Below, in pieces: positions 55,369-64,000 of a stretch of 64,000 nt of DNA. Below the pieces are notes generated by a model that saw only the letters and a list, made by a program, of their open reading frames with translations, was not told where the DNA came from and searched no databases. The stretch lies in the NCBI RefSeq assembly GCF_000499845.2, contig NC_023750.2, positions 12,961,285-13,025,284 on the forward strand, written 5' to 3'. Each line of letters starts with the position of its first letter. The first letter of the stretch is position 1. The position numbers and the translations under genes are program-made. The stretch is from Phaseolus vulgaris (Eukaryota > Streptophyta > Magnoliopsida > Fabales > Fabaceae).

Positions 55369-57020
55369 ACTGTAAGCCTTCAGAGCACCGGCGATGTACT
55401 CTTTGGTCAACAAGTAGGAGGTATAAAAAACAACCTTCAAGCTTGTCAGGAACTTGCAGAATCCTTGAACCTTTGATGACAGATCTTTCAGGTGCCGAGC
55501 ACTCTGGAATTTGGACTCAGGGGTCCAATACAAGGGAAATCCATCCATAAGGGTTGGATCTCCTGTTGAAGCTCAGACTTTAACAAATTTTCCTTTAAAG
55601 TTTTATTATGAAGACTGGAAAAGGGTGAGCAAGGCTCTTCCGGGGGCATCATTCAGAGATACCCACAATTTACTGTTCCTGTGTTTGGCCTAAAAATAAT
55701 AGAGAAAAACTTCAATAGACAGTGAGATGTCGAACTGTGAGCACAAAATGATAAAAGAACGAATAAATGCCCAGCTTTTACGATGTAGCTAGGCAGGGGT
55801 AACATTGAGCTTGTTTATTAGCTCTTTTTCAAAAATGGATAAAGGGAGACGCAAAAGAGGGAGACGCAAAAGAACCTTTTTGAAAAATGTGGCATAAAAG
55901 AAAAAAATGGACCACCAAGGTTCGATGACTCGTAAGAGCAGATGGGCTCACCCTCCCTACATTCTACGGTTTTTACATTACCCTCGTGTCTTTTACTCAT
56001 GCTACACCCGTTTTCTTTTAAATCTCTACGACGTAAATGAGTGATGTAATAAGAGACCTCTTTTAGAAGCTTTTTCTTGGCCCAAGGGTACATTGAACTA
56101 TAATCCATTGCAAAAATAGCTAGAACAAAAGCATAAACACCAAATGAGATACAAGCACAGTTCAGGCCAAACATAGAAGACTAATTGAATGGAAAACACA
56201 ATTCAGGCAATGTAATTAGCAAGATGAATAATATATGAAAATAGACATTGGTGGAGGAAAATACCTAGTATGACGATGGAGGAGAGAAGTGCGAAAGAAT
56301 TTTTGGTGTAAGAGAGGTTTTTTAGAGCACGAGCGTTCTATAGAGAAGAGAGATTGTGTAACAAGTAAGTGAGGAAGAAATAGGTTTTAATTGGTTGAAG
56401 GAGATGAAGCATGTTTCCTGGGGGTTGATGTGCATGCCACGTGGATGTCTCAGATTTAATGTGGTAGGATGTCTCATAGGGAGACTCTTCAGTAACTGCG
56501 CCTCACCTACCCTCTGCGAAAGCGTCACGTCAGTTGCCAACACTGGAAAGACTCTTCACCTAGCCAAGCTCGGCTCGAGCCTAGGGGGCTTATGTATTGG
56601 CCAAAATTGCTCGGGACCTCGGTCGAAGCGTTTTGGTAAACTCGGTTTTTGGGCAAGTATGGGCCCAAAGGGTGGGCCATGAGCACGACCTAGATGCTGG
56701 TAGAGAACTCGAAAAAGATAATTAAATAGAAGGAATATTCAGATTGGTTATAATATATATGCCAAGTAAATATAAATAAAAGTTGTTGGGAATAAAGTAG
56801 TTAGCACCCAAGAATAAAGGTGCATGTAAACAAAATGTTTTGTTGTTGTTAAGCACCTGAAAATAAAGGTGCACGTAAGCAATATGTTTTTCTGTTATAA
56901 TTATGTGTTTTTTGTTGAGATTATATTCTCCCTAATGAAATCTTACTCTGTTGAGATTGGAGAAAACCGTTGAAGGGATGTCTATAAAAGGGGTTTGAGA
57001 CCCCTAGTAAAGGTATGTTA

Positions 57021-57100
57021 TTTTATATGTAAATTAACAATAAATCCTCATAAGTGCCTATATTTTAATATGAAATATTACTGAAATTAGGCACTTATCA
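57021..57100. other. Segment Y', right edge of the composite insertion
   Basis: AT-rich 80 bp ending gaaattaggcacttatca, with an internal inverted pair (ataagtgcc / ggcacttat). It may be the 3' end of the LTR-like repeat whose other part is Y. Confidence 0.3.
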
Positions 57101-58903
57101 TGTGCAATATGAGTCCAGAGGACCTATCAAGGGACAAGTTTATGCTGACTTTATAGTAGAGCTCTCCTCGGCAGCCACCCAGTTAGACAGTGGAGATTTC
57201 CAATGGATCCTCTCCGTGGACGGGTCCTCTAACCAGCAAGGCAGTGGAGCTGGTATCATCCTGGAGGGACCAAACGGATTACTAATCGAGCAGGCCTTGA
57301 GATTCACTTTCAAAGTCAATAACAACCAAGCTGAGTACGAAGCATTGGTGGCAGGAATGTTGCTAGCCAAAGAGATGGTTGCTCGAAGTTTGTTAGCGCA
57401 GGTTCCTAGGGAGCACAATGCCTGAGCCGACTTACTAGCCAAGCTCGCCAGCTCGGGCAAAGGGGGCCGACAGAGGTCAGTTATCCAGGAAACCCTAAAA
57501 GCGCCCAGGACCACCACAGGCTACGCGGAGGAGGTCCAGCAAGTGAGTTCCTTAGAGGGCGGAAGAAGGGGGCACTGATCGTTGACACAAGAAATGTTGA
57601 GGGTGCCCAAGGTAAGTGTTTATGACTTGTCAGTGGGATAATTGTCAAACGTTTACTTAGTCGACATGAGTGAAACCTGGATGACACCCTATAGGCATTA
57701 CCTGGCTGATGGCCTACTCCCGCAAAAGTCAATGGAAGCCAAAATCGTCAAGAAGAATGCAGGCAAATACACCCTGGTGGATGGAAAATTGTTCAGGCAT
57801 GGCTACACTCACCCTATCTTGTCCTATGTGAGCGGTGAGCAGTGCACACGTATCATGGTTGAGCTCCATGAAGGTATCTATGAGAGTCATATCGGTGGAC
57901 GAGCTCTCTCATCGAAAGTTGTTCGAGGAGGATATTACTGGTCGACTATGAGGGAGGACTGCATGAGGTACCCACAACTGTGCAAACAATGCCAACAGCA
58001 CGCCGATTGACATCATGTACCCTCGGAGGAGTTGCGATCGATCCACAACCCGTGGCCTTTCCATACATGGGGAATTGATATCCTGGGCCCGTTTCCCTAC
58101 CAGTTCGACAAATGAAGTACCTGGTGGTGGCCATTGAGTACTTCACCAAGTGGATAGAGGTCGAGCTTGTCGCACATATAACAACCCACAAGGTTCAGCA
58201 CTTTGTGTGGAAGAACATTGTTTGTTGTTTTGGAATTTCAAAGTGTTTGGTGTCTGAAAATGGCACCCAGCTTGCAAGTCAGCAGCTAGGCAAGTTTTGC
58301 ACGGAGCTCGGCATTAAGCAGGGGTTCGCCTCGGTAAAGCACCCTTAGACTAATGGGCAGGTCGAATCTGCTAACCGAGTCCTGCTCAGAGGCCTAAAGA
58401 GGAGGCTAGAGAAAGCTAAGGGGACTTGGAGAGACAAGGTCCCTCGAATTGTGTGGGCTTACCACACCACTCCCCAATCCACCACCAAGGAGACACCTTT
58501 TAGCCTGGTGCATGGGTCAGATTCTATGATCCCCGTCGAGATCCAGGAAAGTTCACCGCGGTTCCAGAACTTTGTGGCGCAGGAATCTAACAAGGAAAGG
58601 AAGGTGAATTTAGACTTGCTAGACGAGGTGAGAGAGGAGGCACGGATCAAGGCCGAAGCCTTGAAGAGAAGGGTGAAGTACAAGTAGAAGTCCAAGCTGA
58701 GACCCTGGCAGTTCAAATTCGCCAACCTGATAATGCGAAAAGTTCACCCCTATCAGCTGGAGAACAAGTTGTCTTCTAAATGGACTGGCCCATTCTGTGT
58801 GGTAGAGGTACTCGGGAACGGAGCTTATAGACTCGAGACCATGGAGGGCGGGACTATTCCTCGAACATGGAATGGGGCCAATCTTAAGTTTTATTTTAGT
58901 TAA
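57101..58903 (+). pseudogene. Element B second RNase H and integrase, broken
   Basis: 57101-57270 repeats the segment at 45622. The second RNase H continues LLIEQALRFTFKVNNNQAEY but lacks about 40 residues before QVPREHNA. Integrase: KYTLVDGKLFRHGYTHPI, zinc domain HEGIYESHIGG ... LCKQCQQH, core GIDILGPF, a frameshift at about 58100, SENGTQLASQQLGKF (Asp to Glu in the DN motif), a stop in HP-TNGQVES, then VEIQESSPRFQNF, EVREEARIKAEALKRRV and a terminal LKFYFS stop at 58901-58903. Inactive. Confidence 0.78.
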
Positions 58904-59139
58904 TGCATTATGCTATTTGTGTACAGTGTGAACGTTTAAGGGGACACTCTTTTTCCTTTATCAGGATTTTTAATGAGGTCGCCCAATAAAAAATTATTTG
59001 TGAAACATGCTTGCACTATACTTTGATAAACACCAGGAGGGCGACTTGACCAGCATGTTGCCTGAGCAAGCGCACTGCGTGTACGAGTAACTGATGATAC
59101 GAGGACATCTATCCCTCTGTTTGCCATTGTAATGGCCAC

Positions 59140-59600
59140 CTCCCTTTAGGGAGTATGAAGGTTCATAGCGGGCGTGAATACCTCTTACTCAAAAAGGCTC
59201 TGAGCTCAGGTACCCCTAATCGCCGGTCGCCAATGTATTGGCATGAATCACGGTGGAATCTCCCTTTAGGGAGTATGAAGGTTCATAGTGATTCAGGCGT
59301 GAATACCTCTTGCTTAGAGAGGCTCTGAGCTCAGGTATCCCTAATTGCCGCTCGCCATTGTATTGGCACGAACCACGGTGAAACCTCCTTGTAGGGAGTG
59401 TAAAGGTTCATAGCGATTCAGGTGTGAATACCTCTTCCTCGGAGAGGCTCTGAGCTCAGGTACCCCTAATCGTCGCTCGCCATTGTATTGGCTCGAACCA
59501 CGTTAGAACCTCCCTTTAGGGAGTGTAAACATTTATAGAAATTCACGTAAGAGGACCCGTTGACCAGAGAGGCTTTGAGCTCAGGTACCCCGAATCATAA
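59140..59600 (+). repeat. Element B minisatellite, 120-125 bp unit, about four copies
   Basis: tccctttagggagt starts units at about 59141, 59261, 59386 and 59511. Each includes gtgaatacctctt, gctctgagctcaggtacccc and cgccattgtattgg. It lies between pol and the antisense gene, with no similarity to the repeats of A, C or D. 59601-59869 shows nothing else. Confidence 0.9.
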
Positions 59601-59869
59601 TTTACCATTGATTGATTTACCATGATGACCGCGTTGCTTAATCGTGAGGCGATCATCGCCGTTCGTTGATTAATTGTTAAGTTATGGAAGTTGTGTTTGT
59701 TCGAGACATACATTGTTACTATGTTATTCGAAGTAAGGAAAAGAAACATTCGTATATGCGCAAAAATCATAAAATGTTCATAAGGTTACAAAAGGAAGGT
59801 GATAACAAGGGACTCCATACTACTATTCCTCATCTACTAGTTGCCCATCCACGACAACTTTGCCTAACC

Positions 59870-61680
59870 CTATTTTGGAGAGGTCCAGCTCAGGGTAGAC
59901 ACAGGTGACTTGGGCAACAACATCGTCAAAACCATCAGGTAGGAGTTAGCAACATCTTTGGTCAAATCTTCCTTGGCCTTCTCCAGCGAGGCATCCTTCT
60001 GCACTAATTCCTCTTCCCGCTGGGCCAGCTCCCCTCTCAGCCTCTCCACTTCAGCATGGAGCTCAGCATTCCTTGTGGATAATCCCAAGGCCTTCTTAGA
60101 CTTTTCAGTCAAGAGGACCTTGGTCTCTTGGCAGGCCATCTAGAGCTCCCCAACTTGTTCAATAGCTTTGAGAACCTCCTCCTCAGCCGAAGCTTTCCCT
60201 CTCATAAGCTTGGAAAGGGCGAGGCAGTTTGGGGCTAAGGCCTACCCCAGTTTCCTCACGGTCTGACCAACCAGTTGGTCTTCTCTCAAGTTGTCTAGCT
60301 CTACCCTAGCCTCGATAGGGAGTAGGGTCTTCTCAAGAAAAGAAGTGGCATCCAAGGATGGATCCCACAGTCCTCCCTTTCGAAGGATATCTCCCCCACA
60401 CTCCTGCACTCTAATGTCTCAAGCAGGGGAAGGACTGGGTAGATGGAGGTGTTGTGAAGGAGCTCGGCCATCAGAGGCTGAGTGTTCGATGGGTTGAGGG
60501 GCAGTTTTCCTTTTTCTCTTGAAGACAAGACCTGAGCACGTGTCTTCGTCGTCTGAAGCGGCCACTTCAACCATTGTCTTCATCTTCAGTTCCTTGGCAG
60601 GAGAGGCTTGGGAAACCGTTTTCATTCACTTGGCCATAGCGGTCACATCTTTTTTTCCGAGTCTGAGCATGCTATCTACATAAAAACAAGGGAGTAAAGG
60701 AAAAGAGGATACCGATGTACGCCTTAAGTCCCGAAGGGCAGTACTTATTCTTTATCAGTTCGGCGGTGTTAAACACCACCTCGAGATTGGAAAGGAGGAG
60801 GCACACCTTTTGTTCTCGCTGGGGCATGTCTTCTAGGCGCCTAGGTTTTTGGAATTTGGGTTCCTCAGTCCAGTATAGAGGTAACCCATCCAAAAGGGTT
60901 GGTTCATTGTTGTTGCAGCGGATTTTGAAGAACTTTCCCTTGAAGCCTTTATAAGATTCTTGAAGAGGGTCAACAAAACTCTCCGAACAACCTCGTTGAA
61001 GCTCACCCACAGTTGGCGACCTAGCCGTTTGGCTTAAAAAAAAGTAGAAGAATACTTCCATTGATGGCAGATGCCCAAAGTGGTGGCACAGGATGGAAAA
61101 TCCCCGAACAAACGCCCAGCTATTTGGATGTAGTTGGGCAGGGGCGGTGTTGATTTTGGTAAGGAGGGCTCTTTCAAAACTGTATAAGGGTAGGCGAATG
61201 AGAAGTTTCTTGAATACGGTGGAGTAGCAGAAACAAAATGGGCCATCTAGGTCTGATGACTCATCGCAGCAAACGAGTTCATCTACCCTACATGCCACTA
61301 CCTTAACAAATTTATCGTCCTCCCTACCAAAGAGACATTTATTTTTGGGATGTTCACTTTTCCTATACAACACTATCTTCGCATGGGTGATGAACTCAGA
61401 GGTTTCTTCTAAAAGATTACTAGGAGCCCAGGGATATAGGGTTTTGTAATCCATCATACAGAGAATCTAGAAAGCAAAAAAAGCAAACAAACAAATAGAA
61501 TACTCATATGAAGAAGCGCATGTGTTTCGAAGAGAAGAAAGGAACGACGAAGCAAAAAAATAGAGGCATGTACAGTCATAATCACAAGAAATGTAAACAA
61601 TCCTAGTGCAGTTATGAGTAGATTAAAGGCATTGAAATGATGTGTTAGATTAAAAGCAATTACAAGATAAAAAGTGCACC
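59870..61680 (-). pseudogene. Antisense gene relic of element B
   Basis: From ATG at 61457: MMDYKTLYPWAPSNLLEET, ALLTKINTAPAQLHPNSWAF, MEVFFYFF, then a frame disturbance, and LLDGLPLYWTEEPKFQKP. Exon 1 ends ATCG (60713) before GTATCC, but the acceptor-like TAG lies only 37 nt on, too short to splice, so the intron is deleted. Exon 2 (DSMLRLGKK) soon meets TGA; the acidic stretch ASDDEDTCSGLVFKRKRK and the coiled coil (RNAELHAEVERLRGELAQRE) remain in broken frames. Leader-intron sites are at 61679 (donor) and 61467 (acceptor). Confidence 0.68.
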
Positions 61681-61994
61681 TTGAGACGATTGGTTAAATG
61701 AGGCGAGGAGGTTTGTTTGAAGGAGAGGGAGCAGGGTGTTCGAAAGAAAAGCGCGAAGGGGAATGAAACAATGAAGAGAGCGTGAATTTTGAAAGGGTTT
61801 ACGTATAAGTGAAGAGCAAGCGACAACGATTCCCAACCGTTGATGATGGCCATGTGTACGCTTGCGATGGAGTATGGAAGATGTCACCTTAAAACACTGT
61901 GTGCGTCGCATCGCTAACCAGACATGTAGGTCATCGTGGGCGAGCAGTTAGCCTCTTCACTGAAACAAGTTCCAGTTCGAGCCTGTGGGGCTTG

Positions 61995-62764
61995 TGTACT
62001 GGACAGAGCGCTGAGCTCAGTGCTCGGTGATCGGAAATCGACACCTGTGTCAAGCAGGCCAGCTCGGTGGTCTGATCGTGATAATGGGTCACATAAGTGG
62101 GCCTCAGCTATGTGTGCATTGAGGTTCATTCATATACTCAACGTGTATAAGGCTTGGTCAGCGAAAAAGTGTGAATGGTGTGTTTAGTACATTCAGATCT
62201 AGCACAAGTAAAATATTCTCTAAAGACACCTAAGCCCAAGAGCGCTAGGGTTTTGGGGAATAAGCTGCATGCATGATACGTAAAGGCTTGTACGCCTACT
62301 GTGGACAGATGGTCCCCTAATGTTGGTACACGATTTGGTACCCTGCGGCCATGCTGTTAAGATTATGCACTCCAAGGGGAAAGATTATGTGCGGTTGTCA
62401 TACTAAGATTGTACACATTGCAACAAACTCTCCTCCCAGCAAACCTATTTTCACTCGAGATAAGGTTCTCGTAAGAGAAGGGTTGTTACAAGAAGTAACC
62501 TTAAAGTAGTCTATAAAAGGGACTTGAGATCCCTGGTAAAGGTACACCGTTTCTAAGACTGAAACTACTTGCTTACTTACTCATTATTTCTATAAGACCC
62601 TATACTGACTTGATAGTCAGAGTGCAATAAACAGGTAGGGTCCCCTCTGTTTTAAACGGAGCCACGTTCCAACATCGAAAGGAAATAACAAATTCTAGCA
62701 AAGGCAAACAGAATAACAATTTGTTCCTAAAGTCAACCGACGATCAGGTCAACCGAAAAGAACA
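61995..62764 (+). repeat. 3' LTR of element B (770 bp)
   Basis: TGTACTGGACAGAGC to CCGAAAAGAACA, preceded by a purine-rich gcctgtggggcttg tract. It contains ctataaaaggg at about 62511. About 10% divergent from the 5' copy over shared sequence. Confidence 0.85.
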
Positions 62765-63214
62765 CAAAACAACGTGCATCATTTCAGAAAAAAAAAGAAG
62801 AAAAAACCTATGTTGATGGTGGCACTATACTTTAAAATCTGAATTGTAAAAAATTATTTAATTTCATTAAAATTTATATTTAATTAAAATAAAACTAAAT
62901 TGAATAATTGGTAAATTTATCATATTTTACTACTATATGTTAGTTATGTTTTGATAACAATATGTTTTTTCTCACGTGTATTTGTATTTATTAAAATAAA
63001 TTATATTGATAATATAAATGTGTGAATAATAATATTGTTTATTTAATTTTAATATTAACATGTTTATATAAAAATAATAAAAATAAAAAATGCAAATACA
63101 CATACACGTGAGTGCTTGTTCTCGCTAGTATTATTAAAAAAATTACTATTATTTTTAGTAAAAAATAACTTCGAGATAAAAAAAAATATTAAAAAATGCA
63201 CAAATGAAATAAAG

Positions 63215-63360
63215 AGTAAATTTTCTATCTAGCACCATTTACACTTTTATTTCCTTATCTACCACCCTTTTGTTTTTAATTCCCTATCTAGCACTCTTTT
63301 GTTTTTATTTCCCTATCTAACACTTTTTTATTTTTTATTTCCCTATCTAGCACCATTTTA
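63215..63360 (+). repeat. Degenerate short tandem array
   Basis: Units of about 35-40 bp built on ccctatctagcaccattttattttt recur about four times with substitutions. No coding content. Confidence 0.65.
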
Positions 63361-63702
63361 AAAATAAATAAAAATAATAATAAATTTAAAAAATGATAAT
63401 TTTAATTTTGAATATATTAAAAAATAAATATTTTAATGTTTAAAATAGTTAGAAATATAATTAATGAATAAAGAAATGAGTTTTTACAAAAAAAAAAAAA
63501 TAATAAATTTAAAATGTTTAGTTTAAAAAATATTTTTTTTAAGAATGAAGAAAATAAAAAATTAAACTCTACAACAACATAGTTGAATCTATAAACATAA
63601 ATTAGTATTTATTTTTATTATTATTGATGATATAATTATGTTAATTTCAATTAAAAAATACAGGACATAATTATAAAAAAACAAAGTTGAATAAGGACTG
63701 AT

Positions 63703-63816
63703 ATGGACATAAGAGAACAACATGATCGAACAAAAAAATGTTCATATTGTCAAACACTAGGACACACATAAAGAACATGTTCCAATATTACTGAATTGTG
63801 GACTTCTCGTCATTAA
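63703..63816 (+). pseudogene. Relic zinc-knuckle C-terminus (transposase or FAR1-like), one in-frame stop
   Basis: From ATG at 63703 the frame reads MDIREQHDRTKKCSYCQTLG, then HT, a TAA, and RTCSNITELWTSRH to TAA at 63814. The spacing C-x2-C-x4-H-x4-C is a CCHC knuckle of the kind found near the C-terminus of plant Mutator-type transposases and FAR1-like proteins, by family knowledge. The stop lies inside the knuckle, and no upstream domain was seen in the flanking AT-rich DNA. It is probably the last exon of a decayed gene or transposon. Confidence 0.45.
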
Positions 63817-64000
63817 TTAAGTTTCATTTCGCACAAACTATTTAATGTACTATTGAAGAAAATATTAAATGAATGATCATCTTTCATTTATTTTCATTTT
63901 TATGATCAACATATACTTATTTAGTATGCCTTATATCTCTTATATTTATCTTATTTGGATTTTGTTTATATCTTTTATCTTTATCTTTGTTTTGCATTTA

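Larger units (their letters stand above)
46985..56265 (-). pseudogene. Antisense gene relic of X, split by CRM3
   Basis: Exon 1 lies right of CRM3: MDYSSMYPWAKKKLLKEVSY near 56108, GGPFFSFMPHFSKRF, and near 55470 the KVVFYTSYLLTKEYIAGALK end. CRM3 inserted in the last codons of exon 1, beside the intron donor. Left of CRM3 the acceptor CAG (about 47530) and exon 2 (ERMLFNINKAELVELAKKMR) follow, with a coiled-coil segment (AACLVEERNKLLAKVDKLKG) across a broken frame. The central conserved block is missing. A leader-intron donor lies at 56264-56263. Confidence 0.6.
46617..57020 (+). mobile_element. X: second copy of the D-type Tat 3' region, interrupted by CRM3
   Basis: 46617-47606 plus 55374-57020 align with 17288-19575 of element D at about 98% by eye, covering the 3' untranslated region, antisense gene relic, PPT and the first 428 bp of the LTR (56593-57020). 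It retains segments lost from D (about 305 bp at 47035-47345). Both ends are abrupt truncations against Y and Y' with no target duplication visible. Confidence 0.8.
22055..62764 (+). mobile_element. Tat element B, expanded to 40.7 kb by nested insertions
   Basis: The 5' LTR (22055-22496) and 3' LTR (61995-62764) share termini (TGTACTG...gaaca) and a related body. Flanks are caaag (22050-22054) and caaaa (62765-62769), a 4-of-5 target duplication. Sense-strand gag-pol pieces lie at 22565-24599, 44303-45791 and 57101-58903, followed by a minisatellite and antisense-gene relic. The LTRs differ at roughly 10% of shared sites by eye, so B is the oldest complete frame here. CRM2 and an 11.3-kb composite interrupt it. 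Confidence 0.75.
62765..64000. other. AT-rich DNA right of element B
   Basis: No retroelement similarity was recognised. Very A/T-rich with short A and T runs. It contains a short tandem array and a relic zinc-knuckle frame listed separately. It resembles 20106-22054 in composition, as expected for the original flanks of B. Confidence 0.5.

Noticed and set aside
45792..57100. Treating the composite as one LTR element bounded by Y and Y'
   Set aside because: No 5-bp target duplication exists at its edges, and the flanks are a diverged 170-bp repeat, which LTR insertion does not make.

Overview
This window is repeat-dense nuclear DNA from a flowering plant, most likely a eudicot and possibly a legume. 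It is built almost entirely of nested Ty3/Gypsy LTR retrotransposons. No host gene can be called with confidence. Two lineages dominate. One is a Tat-type, non-chromoviral lineage with a dual RNase H, LTRs starting TGTA and ending in gaaca or gatca, and a PBS beginning tttggcgc or ggcgccc. The other is a CRM-like chromovirus lineage whose LTRs start TGATGG, whose PBS resembles initiator tRNA-Met, and whose gag-pol frame runs into the 3' LTR. Names are by protein and structural resemblance only; no database search was run.

Layout. 1-1783: 5' end of a minus-strand CRM-like element (CRM1) that runs off the left edge. 1784-4394: scrambled Tat polymerase and integrase fragments in both orientations, with an LTR-like fragment and a Tat solo LTR (2850-3804). 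4395-16469: decayed Tat element A, whose gag holds a 1.96-kb TG...CA insertion (5559-7514) that itself carries a solo LTR (5737-6615). A lies inside an older Tat element, D, whose 3' end is 16470-19759 and is followed by an inverted LTR piece. 20106-22054: AT-rich, possibly non-TE DNA. 22055-62764: old Tat element B, expanded to about 40.7 kb by insertions. Its pol is split by CRM2 (24600-44297, minus), which is split by the young Tat element C (30827-42888, plus). B is split again by an 11.3-kb composite (45792-57100) that is flanked by a 170-bp direct duplication. The composite carries a D-like Tat fragment (X) holding the young element CRM3 (47607-55368). 62765-64000: AT-rich DNA with a relic zinc-knuckle ORF.

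How the parts work. Tat elements carry gag, protease (DQGS motif), reverse transcriptase (YVDD), RNase H, a second RNase H and integrase on the sense strand. An element-specific minisatellite follows, then a gene on the opposite strand between pol and the 3' LTR. That antisense gene is intact only in element C, where two exons are joined across a phase-1 intron. Relics with the same coding junction are present in A, B, D and X, and a leader-intron donor is visible in every copy. CRM-like elements carry a single gag-pol whose C-terminal ITRS motif is encoded inside the LTR.

Nearly all sense-strand polyproteins are broken: CRM2 by nonsense changes, CRM3 by a 5-nt deletion, C by two in-frame stops, and A and B by many lesions. 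LTR differences counted by eye order the insertions as B (about 10%), CRM2 (about 1.5%), C (about 0.9%) and CRM3 (4 differences in 987 bp). The density of CRM-like elements makes a centromeric or pericentromeric location plausible but unproven.
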